Assembly (NCBI RefSeq): GCF_000787835.1 | Contig: NZ_BBPP01000001.1 | Span: forward strand, 1-40,820 | DNA length: 40,820 nucleotides | DNA from: Streptacidiphilus melanogenes | GTDB lineage: Bacteria > Actinomycetota > Actinomycetes > Streptomycetales > Streptomycetaceae | Direction of reading: 5' to 3' | Shown here: piece after piece, positions 15,746-23,018 of the stretch | How positions within the stretch are numbered: the first letter of the stretch is position 1 | Layout: the number at the start of each line of letters is the position of its first letter | The notes under the pieces: model-generated | Databases searched by the model: none | Told to the model about the DNA's origin: nothing | What the model saw: only the letters and a program-made list of their open reading frames with translations | Made by a program: the position numbers and the translations under genes

Positions 15746-16921
15746 ATGACGGAATACATCGAGAACCCAGCGCTGTGGGCTCTTGTCGTGCTCCTGCTCA
15801 TCGTGATCGCCGTCGTCGTCCGCCAGCGCAAGGCGGCCATGGCGTTGCGGCAGGAGATAGCGGGGCTCAGGGAGTACTACTCCGATCTGGAGCACCACTA
15901 CATGCAGTCCGTCGCTGCGGCCCAGGAGCAGGCCGAGGAAGCGACGAAGACCGTGCTGAAGTCGGCCATGCGCACCCTGCAGGGTCTGGCCGCCGAGCAG
16001 CAGCTGATCCTCTCCCGGCTGCAGACCAAGCACGGTGAGTCGGTCATCCTCCAGGACCTGCTGGAGATCGACCACACCAACTCCCAGTTCGGCCGCCGCG
16101 CCCAGTCCATCGCGGTGCTCTGCGACGGCTGGCTCGGCCGCCACCGTGACAACGCCTCGGTCTACGACGTGGTCCGCAGCGCGCAGGGGCGCGTCCGGCA
16201 CTTCCGGCGCGTGGAGATCCTCTCCCAGGTGGACTTCGGCATCTCCAGCCGCGCCGTCGAGCCGGTGGCGCTGGCGCTGGCCGAGCTCCTCGACAACGCC
16301 ACCAGCTACTCCAGCCCGGACACGGTCGTCGAGATCAACATCCGCACCGTGCCCAAGGGCGTGGCGATCGTCGTGGACGACGCCGGTGTCGGCATGAACG
16401 ACGAGGAGCGGGCCCGCGCGGAGCGGCTGCTGAGCAGCGACCGCGTCAAGAGCGTTGCGGGGCTGGGCAATCCGCCGCAGTTCGGCCTCGCCGTCATCGG
16501 CGTGCTGAGTGAGCGTTTCGGCTTCGAGGTGTCGGTGGACTCCAGTTCACCGTATGGCGGCGTGCGGGCGGTGGTCCTGCTGCCGCACGAGTTGCTGACG
16601 TCCATGCCCGAGAAGAAGGCACCGGCTCCTCCCATGACGCGCTCCTCCGTGCCACCGCCCCAGCCGAACGGGCCCGAGCCCGTGCCGGCCAGCCCGACGA
16701 CCACCGACGGACTGCCGCTGCGAAGGCGCAAGCGTCCGATGGCGATCGTGCCGGGCTCCGCGCCGACCCCGATCGCCTCAGCCCGGTCCGGCGCGGAGAC
16801 CGCAGCGATCATGGGAGCGTTCCAGCGGGGCACCCGGTCCGGCCGGGCCGCCCGCGGGGACGACGCGGACCAGACGAGCAGTACACGTGGGTCAAGCAGT
16901 GAAGGGCATGAGTTCTCGTGA
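15746..16921 (+). CDS. cvnA: Conservon protein CvnA, membrane-anchored histidine-kinase-like ATPase
   Basis: This 391-residue protein has one N-terminal membrane helix (LWALVVLLLIVIAVVV) followed by a coiled region (LREYYSDLEHHYMQSVAAAQEQAEEATK). The ATPase domain has its N-box at LALAELLDNATSYSSP, its G1 box at VVDDAGVGMND and FGLAVIGVLSERFGFEVSV as the G2 region. The C-terminal 100 or so residues are Pro/Arg-rich and probably disordered. In S. coelicolor, CvnA proteins are nitrate/sulfonate-sensor-like kinases that assemble with CvnB, CvnC and CvnD at the membrane, in a complex likened to eukaryotic G-protein-coupled receptors. The ATG at 15746 follows GAAGAGAG. It heads a coupled operon (GTGA overlap with cvnB). 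Confidence 0.93.
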   Translation: MTEYIENPALWALVVLLLIVIAVVVRQRKAAMALRQEIAGLREYYSDLEHHYMQSVAAAQEQAEEATKTVLKSAMRTLQGLAAEQQLILSRLQTKHGESVILQDLLEIDHTNSQFGRRAQSIAVLCDGWLGRHRDNASVYDVVRSAQGRVRHFRRVEILSQVDFGISSRAVEPVALALAELLDNATSYSSPDTVVEINIRTVPKGVAIVVDDAGVGMNDEERARAERLLSSDRVKSVAGLGNPPQFGLAVIGVLSERFGFEVSVDSSSPYGGVRAVVLLPHELLTSMPEKKAPAPPMTRSSVPPPQPNGPEPVPASPTTTDGLPLRRRKRPMAIVPGSAPTPIASARSGAETAAIMGAFQRGTRSGRAARGDDADQTSSTRGSSSEGHEFS

Positions 16922-17319
16922 ACGACGATCTGGCATGGATGCTCGACAGTGCCCTGGAGATTCCAGGTGCCCTGCACGCGGTCCTGATCTCGGCCGACGG
17001 GCTCCTCATGGCCCGTACCAAGGACTTCGACAAGGACGACGCCGACCGCGTCGCCGCCGCGATGAGCGGCGTGCAGTCGCTCAGCCGTTCCCTCGGCTTC
17101 TTCTGCGAGGACACCAGGGGAACCTGGCGCCAGACGCTGGTCGAGTTCGACGGCGGCTGGGTCTTCCTGATCTCCGCAGGTGAGGGCGCCTACCTGGGCG
17201 TCTCCGCCACGCCGGAGGTCGACATGCAGGACATCACCTTCCGGATGCAGCAGTTGGTCGGCCAGCTGGGCAAGGTGCTGGTCGCGCCGCCGCGCGAGAA
17301 CCTCGGAGTGCGCTCGTGA
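16918..17319 (+). CDS. cvnB: Conservon protein CvnB, roadblock/LC7-domain protein
   Basis: This 133-residue single-domain roadblock/LC7 protein (LDSALEIPGALHAVLISADGLLMARTKDFDKDDADRVAAAMSGVQSLS) is of the type that regulates small GTPases, as MglB does for MglA. Start and stop overlap its neighbours by the tetranucleotide GTGA on both sides (16918-16921 and 17316-17319). It is therefore locked in one translational unit with CvnA and CvnC. By family precedent it interacts with the GTPase CvnD, probably modulating its nucleotide state. Confidence 0.95.
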   Translation: MNDDLAWMLDSALEIPGALHAVLISADGLLMARTKDFDKDDADRVAAAMSGVQSLSRSLGFFCEDTRGTWRQTLVEFDGGWVFLISAGEGAYLGVSATPEVDMQDITFRMQQLVGQLGKVLVAPPRENLGVRS

Positions 17320-17693
17320 ACGGACCTGAGGACTTCGAGCTCGAGGCCGCGGAGTTAGTGCGCCCGTACGTCATCACCAAGGGACGCGGGCTGCCCGACG
17401 ACGACCAGCTCTCCCTGATCACGCTGGTGACGGCGGCACCGGAGCAGGTGCAGCGCCCGCTGCGGCTGTCGCCGGAGGAACAGCGGCTGCTGGACCTCTG
17501 CTCCGCCGGCTACCTCTCGGTCGCCGAGATCGCGGGGCACACCCGGCTGCCGCTGGGCGTGGTGCGGATCATGCTGGCCGGTCTCACCGAGGCCGGCTAC
17601 CTGATCACCCGTCCGCCGGTGGCCCGCGCCCGGCTCGCCGACAAGGAGCTCCTGGAGGAGGTGCTCAGTGGTCTCCGGGCCAAGTTTGGGTGA
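17316..17693 (+). CDS. cvnC: Conservon protein CvnC (DUF742), containing a TTA codon
   Basis: This 125-residue DUF742 protein has the typical opening LVRPYVITKGRGLP, a central SLITLVTA, and a winged-helix-like segment (LSPEEQRLLDLCSAGYLSVAEIAGHTRLPLGVVRIMLAGLTEAGYLI). Codon 14 is TTA (17355-17357), the rare leucine codon read only by the bldA tRNA in Streptomyces, so full-length CvnC should depend on bldA. This is the only in-frame TTA I noticed in the window. Because cvnD starts within the end of cvnC, a block here could also lower CvnD. Confidence 0.93.
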   Translation: MNGPEDFELEAAELVRPYVITKGRGLPDDDQLSLITLVTAAPEQVQRPLRLSPEEQRLLDLCSAGYLSVAEIAGHTRLPLGVVRIMLAGLTEAGYLITRPPVARARLADKELLEEVLSGLRAKFG

Positions 17694-18279
17694 ACGACCG
17701 AGCCTGCAGTCGCGGGACTACGTCGCCGGCGGCGCCACGCAGACCGCCGTCAAGATCCTCGTCGTGGGCCACTTCGCGGTCGGCAAGACCACGTTCATCG
17801 GCTCGATCTCCGAGATCGAGCCGTTGTCGACCGAGGAGACGATGACGCGGGCGGCACAGGACCTGGACGACCTGAAGGGGGTCAGGGGGAAGACCACCAC
17901 CACCGTGGCCATGGACTTCGGCCGGCTCACCATCAGCGACCGCGTCGTGCTCTACCTGTTCGGCACGCCCGGACAGGTGCGCTTCGTGCAGATGTGGGAG
18001 GACATGGCCCGGGGCGCCCTCGGCGCGCTGGTCCTCGTCGACCCGGAGCGGCTCGCCGACTCCTTCGCCGTGATCGACCTGATCGAGCAGTACGGACTGG
18101 ACTACGCGATCGCGGTCAACAACTTCGACGGCAACCCGCAGCGCGCCGAGGCCTCGCTGCGCGAGGCCCTCGACCTCCTCGACGACACGCCCGTCGTCAC
18201 CTGCGACGCGCGCGACGAGAAGTCGTCGGCCGCCGCACTGACCACGCTCGTCAGTTACCTGCTGGCCCGCGCCGGCTAG
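17668..18279 (+). CDS. cvnD: Conservon protein CvnD, small Ras-like GTPase
   Basis: This 203-residue ATP/GTP-binding protein has a P-loop G-HFAVGKTT at about residues 34-42. It also has the conserved TTTTVAMDFGR switch segment, LFGTPGQVRF as the G3-like motif and AVNNFDG in place of NKxD, the usual conservon variant. The start at GTG 17668 overlaps cvnC by 26 bp. In the S. coelicolor cvn9 model, CvnD binds GTP and leaves or joins the CvnA-B-C membrane complex depending on nucleotide. A 13-bp hairpin follows the stop codon. The P450 gene that usually follows cvnD is found instead 3.3 kb further on. Confidence 0.94.
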   Translation: MVSGPSLGERPSLQSRDYVAGGATQTAVKILVVGHFAVGKTTFIGSISEIEPLSTEETMTRAAQDLDDLKGVRGKTTTTVAMDFGRLTISDRVVLYLFGTPGQVRFVQMWEDMARGALGALVLVDPERLADSFAVIDLIEQYGLDYAIAVNNFDGNPQRAEASLREALDLLDDTPVVTCDARDEKSSAAALTTLVSYLLARAG

Positions 18280-18305
18280 AGGATCACCGAGGGCTCTGCC
18301 GTCGG

Positions 18306-18336
18306 AAGGGGCCGTCCCGGGGAGGGACGGCCCCTT
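18306..18336. terminator. Bidirectional terminator between cvnD and the nucleotidyltransferase
   Basis: A 13-bp perfect stem (18306-18318 with 18324-18336) and GGGGA loop lie between the convergent stops at 18279 and 18345. Confidence 0.85.
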
Positions 18337-18344
18337 CGGGCTTG

Positions 18345-19175
18345 CTAGACGTTCTCCAGGAGACGTGCCCGCCAGTCGGTCAGACCCTGGGCGAGGTCGC
18401 CGTCCGCGGGGGTCAGCCGGGGAAGGCAGCTGTCGATGTAGGAGACGTAGAGCGGGACGAGCTCGGTCCGGAGCAATTCGGTGAGGTGCTCCGGCGAGTC
18501 CGGCCGCCCGTGGCGCGCGCGCGTCGCGGCACGGACGAGGTCCCCGGCCACCGGCGTGGGCCCGGCGAGGTGGTGGCGGACGGCGTCGTCGGTGGATCCG
18601 CAGTCCGCCGTGGCGGCGGTGTAGAGGAACCTGAGGGGGAGCAGGACGGCCTTGGTGAACCGCCGCGTGTCCCTCGCCAACCGCGTGGGGTTGTGGAAGT
18701 CGGCCACGACGGAGTCGGGCGCGAGCACCTGGAGCGCGAAGCGGATGCTGTCGGCCGACAGCGTGTCCACGCCCGGCTGCTCCACGTCCGGGCGGACGTC
18801 CTCGCCCAGGAGCAGGACGCCGCTGGTCTTGAGGTCGAGGCGGTCCACCGCGGGGAACCTGCCGTCCTCCCCGTCCGCGCACAGGGCGGGCAGGGAGCTC
18901 CAGAACACCGACAGGCGTTCGTAGGAGGGGTCCCTCTGCTGGAGCTCCCGGGTGACACCCCGGATGGTCGCGTCGTCGTCGTGGCGACGGTCCGTCAGGA
19001 CGAGTCCGAGGTCGATGTCGCTGACGGCCGGCGCGAACCCGCCGTGGGCCAGGCTTCCCAGGGCGTAGGCCGCGATCAGGCGGTCGCCCAGGGTCTGCTG
19101 GAACACCGTCGCGCAGTGCTCGGCGATCCTCGTCGCGGAGTCGGGGCCGAGGGTTTCCTCGGTGGCTCTGCTCAT
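18345..19175 (-). CDS. Nucleotidyltransferase (pol beta-like, ANT-type)
   Basis: This 276-residue protein carries the nucleotidyltransferase signature: G40-S41 in AAYALGSLAHGGFAPAVSDIDLGLV with the metal-binding D53-x-D55. The C-terminal half (VVADFHNPTRLARDTRRFTKAVLLPLRFLYTAA...) is helical, as in aminoglycoside adenylyltransferase-like or kanamycin-nucleotidyltransferase-like proteins. These transfer NMP from NTP to a hydroxyl of a small molecule; the substrate here is unknown. It is the last gene of a three-gene set, and its ATG overlaps the stop of the upstream gene (ATGA, 19172-19175). It could modify the pathway product (self-resistance or tailoring) or be an unrelated resistance gene. 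Confidence 0.8.
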   Translation of the reverse strand: MSRATEETLGPDSATRIAEHCATVFQQTLGDRLIAAYALGSLAHGGFAPAVSDIDLGLVLTDRRHDDDATIRGVTRELQQRDPSYERLSVFWSSLPALCADGEDGRFPAVDRLDLKTSGVLLLGEDVRPDVEQPGVDTLSADSIRFALQVLAPDSVVADFHNPTRLARDTRRFTKAVLLPLRFLYTAATADCGSTDDAVRHHLAGPTPVAGDLVRAATRARHGRPDSPEHLTELLRTELVPLYVSYIDSCLPRLTPADGDLAQGLTDWRARLLENV

Positions 19176-19813
19176 GCCGGCACCGCGCTGTCGCGGAAAG
19201 CCAGTTCGGCGATCCGGTCGGAGACCATGGTGATGATCTGCCAGGCGTGGTCCAGGAGTTCGATGACCTCGCCGAGGTCCCACTCGCGGCGTTCGGCGAG
19301 CAGGCGGTAGCCCATCTCGATGTGCTCCTCGTCCGCCTCGTCGTGCAGGGCGAAGTAGGCGTTGCCGGGGAAGGCCAGGGAGCCGGCGTTGCTGAAGGTG
19401 AGGCTGCCGGCCTCCAGCACGAGGTGGGCCAGGACGACCTTGTGCAGTCCGGGCAGGGTGCGGAACTGGTCGACGAACCAGGCGGCCCCGGCTTCGACGA
19501 CGGGGTCCCAACCGGCTTTCCGGCCGGTGTCGTGACTGTCCGCCAGGATCTTGTTGTGGCCGAGCTCCTCCTGCTCGTGCTCGACGGCGAGTTCCTTGAG
19601 CTGAGGGTCGGTCTCGAAGGTCGCCCGGACGCTGATCATCCGCTGGAACGCGTCCGACCACGGGGCCACATGAGCCATGACGGCGTTCCTGGTGGCCGCC
19701 GGTGTGGCGGGGTCCTCCAGCAGCACGATCAGGTTGCTGGCACGGTAGGCGCGGATGTGCTGCTGGTTCCTGTCGGCGACGTCCTGCAGGGGAACGGGCA
19801 CGGTGACGGTCAT
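19172..19813 (-). CDS. Heme-oxygenase-like fold, putative di-iron oxidase/oxygenase
   Basis: This 213-residue all-helical protein has ligand-like motifs EHEQEELGH (residues 78-86), E134 in LVLEAGSL, H157 and DEADEEH (158-164). The pattern of ExxxH-type and D/ExxH helices about 75 residues apart fits the heme-oxygenase-like di-iron oxidase/oxygenase (HDO) superfamily and TenA-like proteins. Members act on amino-acid or fatty-acid side chains: N-oxygenation (SznF), alkene formation (UndA), nitrile formation from tryptophan derivatives (AetD). It overlaps the nucleotidyltransferase and the prenyltransferase by 4 bp each, so all three are co-translated. The pairing with a DMATS-type enzyme suggests oxidation of a prenylated aromatic amine, which is inference. 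A TenA-like non-metal hydrolase remains possible. Confidence 0.65.
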   Translation of the reverse strand: MTVTVPVPLQDVADRNQQHIRAYRASNLIVLLEDPATPAATRNAVMAHVAPWSDAFQRMISVRATFETDPQLKELAVEHEQEELGHNKILADSHDTGRKAGWDPVVEAGAAWFVDQFRTLPGLHKVVLAHLVLEAGSLTFSNAGSLAFPGNAYFALHDEADEEHIEMGYRLLAERREWDLGEVIELLDHAWQIITMVSDRIAELAFRDSAVPA

Positions 19814-20973
19814 ACGGGTTCGACCTCCTGGAGGATTCCTCGGGACTGCCGCGACGGCGCACTGGGCTGGGCCGACAGCGGGGGGTAGAGCGGAAACCTG
19901 AAGTAGACGGACACGTCGCCCTCGTCGCCGCGCGAGCGGTAGCTGACCAGCTCCTGCAGACCGCGGATCTGGTTCAAGGGCTGTGGCGCCATGGCCTGGA
20001 GGAGCGTGTGGTGTCGTCGTGGGTCCAGGTCCTCGTGCGCCATCAGCGCACCGATCCTGGCGGCGGCCTCCGCGTCGGAGGCGGTGAAGCTCGACACCCG
20101 GAAGTAGGTGGTCGACTCGTCGGCGCGGGTGGCGTCCGACCGGAAGGCGAGGCAGGTCAGTGGGGCGTCTCCGGCGGCTTCGGGCGCCGTGCCGAGCAGG
20201 GTCCGGAAAGCCGAGCGGGCTCTGTCCGGTTCATGGGCCCGGGCGAGCGCGGCCATCCGCTCCAGGGCCGCGACGCTGCTGGTGTGGTTGCGGTAGTAGA
20301 CCTTGGCCCGCGCCCCTGCTCCGGAGTCCAGGTCGAGGGCGAAGAACTCCAGCTCGCGTACGGCTCCGTCCTCCATCGTCGCCCGGGCCACCTGCGCGGT
20401 GGTGTCGGCCCAGGCGGTGCCCATCGCGAGGCGGTCCATCGCCTCGGTCACCAGGGCGTAACGTTTCTGCAGGGGCAGGGTGTACAGCCCGAAGTAGATC
20501 TTGAAGGCCGGGGGGTGCCCCGGTTTCCAGGCCAGGGAGTGCCACACGGGAACGGGCGCTGCCTCGTGCCCCGCGCCTGGCGCGAACACGTCGGCGACCT
20601 TCCGGTACCGGTCCAGGCTGACCTGGGGTCGCGCGGACAGCCGGTCCGTCAGCTCCGCTGCGGTGGAGCGGCTGGAGGCCGCGGTGATGGGCCTGGAGGC
20701 ACCCAGTGACTCGAAGAGGATGCGCAGCTCCGGTCTGCCCTGGGACCACTTCACCGACATCTCTGCGGGGAAGCCGTCGCCGGAGACGTACGAGGGGAAC
20801 GGGCAGGCCTGCCCGACGGGTATGTCGGCCCAGGGCCGCAGGAGCTCCCGGACCTCTTCCGTCACGGGCCCGGTCATGGTGGGCGGCAGGCCGAGCCCGT
20901 CGCCCATCTCCGTCCAGCGTTCGCGGAGGAACTGCCCGATGGAACGCCCTGCACCCGAGAAGATGCTGTCCAC
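19810..20973 (-). CDS. Aromatic (indole) prenyltransferase, DMATS type, ABBA fold
   Basis: This 387-residue protein shows the alternating strand motifs of dimethylallyl-tryptophan-synthase-like enzymes. AEMSVKWSQGRPELRILFESLG is the substrate strand with a conserved Glu, FKIYFGLYTLPLQKRYALV has the K-x-Y diphosphate clamp, ELEFFALDLDSGAGARAKVYYR has the R-x-K-x-Y clamp, and DVSVYFRFPLY is the last strand. Such enzymes attach a dimethylallyl group to indoles, mainly tryptophan, without the DDxxD motif and often without metal. The start is GTG 20973, with GGAG about 13 bases upstream. It is first of three overlapping genes. Bacterial DMATS genes usually travel with tryptophan-modifying enzymes; here the companion is an HDO-like protein. 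Confidence 0.85.
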   Translation of the reverse strand: MDSIFSGAGRSIGQFLRERWTEMGDGLGLPPTMTGPVTEEVRELLRPWADIPVGQACPFPSYVSGDGFPAEMSVKWSQGRPELRILFESLGASRPITAASSRSTAAELTDRLSARPQVSLDRYRKVADVFAPGAGHEAAPVPVWHSLAWKPGHPPAFKIYFGLYTLPLQKRYALVTEAMDRLAMGTAWADTTAQVARATMEDGAVRELEFFALDLDSGAGARAKVYYRNHTSSVAALERMAALARAHEPDRARSAFRTLLGTAPEAAGDAPLTCLAFRSDATRADESTTYFRVSSFTASDAEAAARIGALMAHEDLDPRRHHTLLQAMAPQPLNQIRGLQELVSYRSRGDEGDVSVYFRFPLYPPLSAQPSAPSRQSRGILQEVEPV

Positions 20974-21447
20974 TCACTTATCCGTTCTCCAAGCGCGCCG
21001 CCCCCTCCACTGCCGACGATTGACGCACCGTCACACGCGGGACCAGGTCTCCGGCGCTGGGGGATGCCAAGACTTCACGGGAGGTCGACGCGATCACCTT
21101 CAGTCAACCTCGCTGGCCTTCCCAACGGAAGATTGCGCAAACGGATCACGACAGGCGCCCGGAGTGCATCATTGCGCACACAAGTGAACTGTCCTGCGGC
21201 ATGCCGGAACCACTCCCTCCCCATCGGCCCCATCACTGCCCCACGCCCCGCAGGCGCAAACCCAGCGCCCTGTTCTCGTCGAAGTGTGCATGCCACGGGC
21301 GCCGCAAAACTACTATGGGTGGATCTTCACGGGCTAGTGCCGACGGCTCGGCGCGGCCGTCGGCCGAGGGCGGGAACAGCGCTTCCCGGAGGTCGGCTGC
21401 ATCCCCAACGCCCGGCTGTGGAACGGGAACGGACGACTCGTGAACCG
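20974..21447. promoter_or_regulatory. Intergenic region between the prenyltransferase set and the P450
   Basis: About 470 bp hold no convincing gene. The base composition is less GC-rich than the genes. It contains the palindrome TTGCGCAA (21133-21140) in ATTGCGCA, which recurs at 21171-21178. A TACTAT hexamer at 21311-21316 could be a -10 for a plus-strand transcript, without a clear -35. Short ORFs here lack ribosome-binding sites. The element at 21448 follows. Confidence 0.4.
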
Positions 21448-21505
21448 GTGATACGATCGCACCGATTTTGCGGAGCAGGTGGGTCCACCCCGCAGTTGCG
21501 GGGGT
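21448..21505 (+). promoter_or_regulatory. cvn leader element, copy 2 (before the P450)
   Basis: This is the second copy of the element found before cvnA. It has the extended -10 TGATACGAT (21449-21457), TTTTGCGGAGC, GGTGGGTCCACCC, and the perfect hairpin CCCCGC-AGTT-GCGGGG (21488-21503). An inverted repeat CGGTG-N9-CACCG (21446-21464) brackets the -10 hexamer. A further hairpin around CAGC-TTTTT-GCTG (21537-21549) lies in the leader before the ATG. Confidence 0.65.
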
Positions 21506-21577
21506 GCGGCACCTGGCCCTTCTGACTAGTCCCGTCAGCTTTTTGCTGGCCCGCCGGCTTAGGAGCCCCAGGCAGAC

Positions 21578-22924
21578 ATGGACGTTCGCTCTTCCGCCCC
21601 GGTGCCCCCGCCCGGCTGCCCGGCCCACTCCTTCGGCAGCCGTGTTCCGATCTACGGACCGGAGTTCACGGCCGACCCCGAGACCTACTACGCCTACCTC
21701 CGCCAGTACGGGCCCACCGCGCCGGTCGAGCTCGCCCCCGGTGTCGAGGCCACCCTGGTGACCGACTACCAGACCGCCCTGCGTCTGCTCCAGGACCCGG
21801 CGAACTTCCGTAAGGACTCGCGCCGTTGGCGTGCCCTCGCGGAGGGCCGACTGCCTGCGGACAGCCCCGTCGTCCCGACGCTGACCTACCGGCCCAACGC
21901 CCTGTTCAGCGACGGTGCCGAGCACCTTCGGCTGCGTCAGGCGATCACGGACGCCATGGCCCGCATCGACATGCACCGGCTCGCCCGGAGCACGGAGCAG
22001 GTCTCGAACTTCCTCATCTCCCAGTTCGGCCCGCGCGGTTCGGCGGACCTGCTCGGCGACTACGCCAAGCAGGCCTCGCTGATGGTCTTCAATGAGCTGT
22101 TCGGGTGCCCCGCCGAAATCGGGGACCGGGTCATGTTCGGCACCTTGGGCATGTTCGAAGGCGTCAACGCCGAACAGGCCGTCGGTGTGCTCTTCGGCGC
22201 CTGCGGTGAACTGGTGGCGCTGAAGCGCAGCCGGCCCGGCGACGACGTCACCTCCTGGCTGCTGCAGCACCACGCCAAGCTGACGGACGAGGAGATGGTC
22301 TACCAGCTCGCGCTGCTGCTGGCCTCCGGGTCCGAGCCGCTGCGCAACCTCATCGGGAACACCCTGCACCGGGTGCTCACCGACGACGGGTACGCCAACA
22401 AGGGCGGGCTGATCGACGAGGCGATCGACGACACGCTGTGGGAGAACCCGCCCATGGCGAACTTCGCGGCCCACTACTCCGCGACCGACCTGGAGTTCGC
22501 CGGGCAGCACTTCCCGGCCGGCGACCTGTTCCTGGTCAGCATCGGCGCCGCCAACACGAACCCGGCCCTCGCCATGGCGCGGCAGTCGGGCAGCCGGGCA
22601 CACCTGTCCTGGAGTGCCGGACCCCACGCCTGCCCGTCCAAGGAGCCGGCCCGCCAGATCGCGGTCACCGCGATCGAGAACCTGTTGAACCAGCTCCCCG
22701 ACGTCGTACTCGCCGTCCCCGAGCAGAGCCTGACGTGGCGTCCGGGGCCGTTCAGCCGAGGGCTGGCCTCCCTGCCGGCCCGGTTCACGCCCGTCGAGAT
22801 CGCCCAGCACCGCACCGCCTCGGCGCATGCTCCGCAGCCGACCGGGCCGGTTGCTCCCCAGCCCGACGGCAAGGCCGACCGCGGAGGGCGCTGGAGCCAG
22901 TTCCTCAACTGGCTCAAGGGGTAG
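21578..22924 (+). CDS. Conservon-type cytochrome P450 (CYP157-like), without ExxR
   Basis: This 448-residue protein has the heme-thiolate loop LSWSAGPHACPSKEPARQIA with Cys352, but the I-helix lacks the AGxxT motif (LLLASGSEPLRNLIG). The K-helix reads LIDEAIDDTLWENPPM, so the normally invariant ExxR arginine is absent, with Asp at that place. Loss of ExxR is known for CYP157 enzymes, which in Streptomyces lie in conservon operons as the fifth gene. The C-terminal tail (Pro-rich, then RGGRWSQFLNWLKG) is amphipathic and may contact the membrane. Here the gene is separated from cvnD by three minus-strand genes but keeps its own copy of the cvn promoter-leader element. Ligand or electron-transfer role unknown; it may be a sensor rather than a monooxygenase. 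Confidence 0.88.
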   Translation: MDVRSSAPVPPPGCPAHSFGSRVPIYGPEFTADPETYYAYLRQYGPTAPVELAPGVEATLVTDYQTALRLLQDPANFRKDSRRWRALAEGRLPADSPVVPTLTYRPNALFSDGAEHLRLRQAITDAMARIDMHRLARSTEQVSNFLISQFGPRGSADLLGDYAKQASLMVFNELFGCPAEIGDRVMFGTLGMFEGVNAEQAVGVLFGACGELVALKRSRPGDDVTSWLLQHHAKLTDEEMVYQLALLLASGSEPLRNLIGNTLHRVLTDDGYANKGGLIDEAIDDTLWENPPMANFAAHYSATDLEFAGQHFPAGDLFLVSIGAANTNPALAMARQSGSRAHLSWSAGPHACPSKEPARQIAVTAIENLLNQLPDVVLAVPEQSLTWRPGPFSRGLASLPARFTPVEIAQHRTASAHAPQPTGPVAPQPDGKADRGGRWSQFLNWLKG

Positions 22925-23018
22925 CAGGGCGATCGGCCGCGCTCCACCGGCCCTGCCGTCCGGCTGGTGGCAGCACCGCCCCGTGGCCGAACGTGACCGT
23001 GTACTGACTTTTAGTAGC

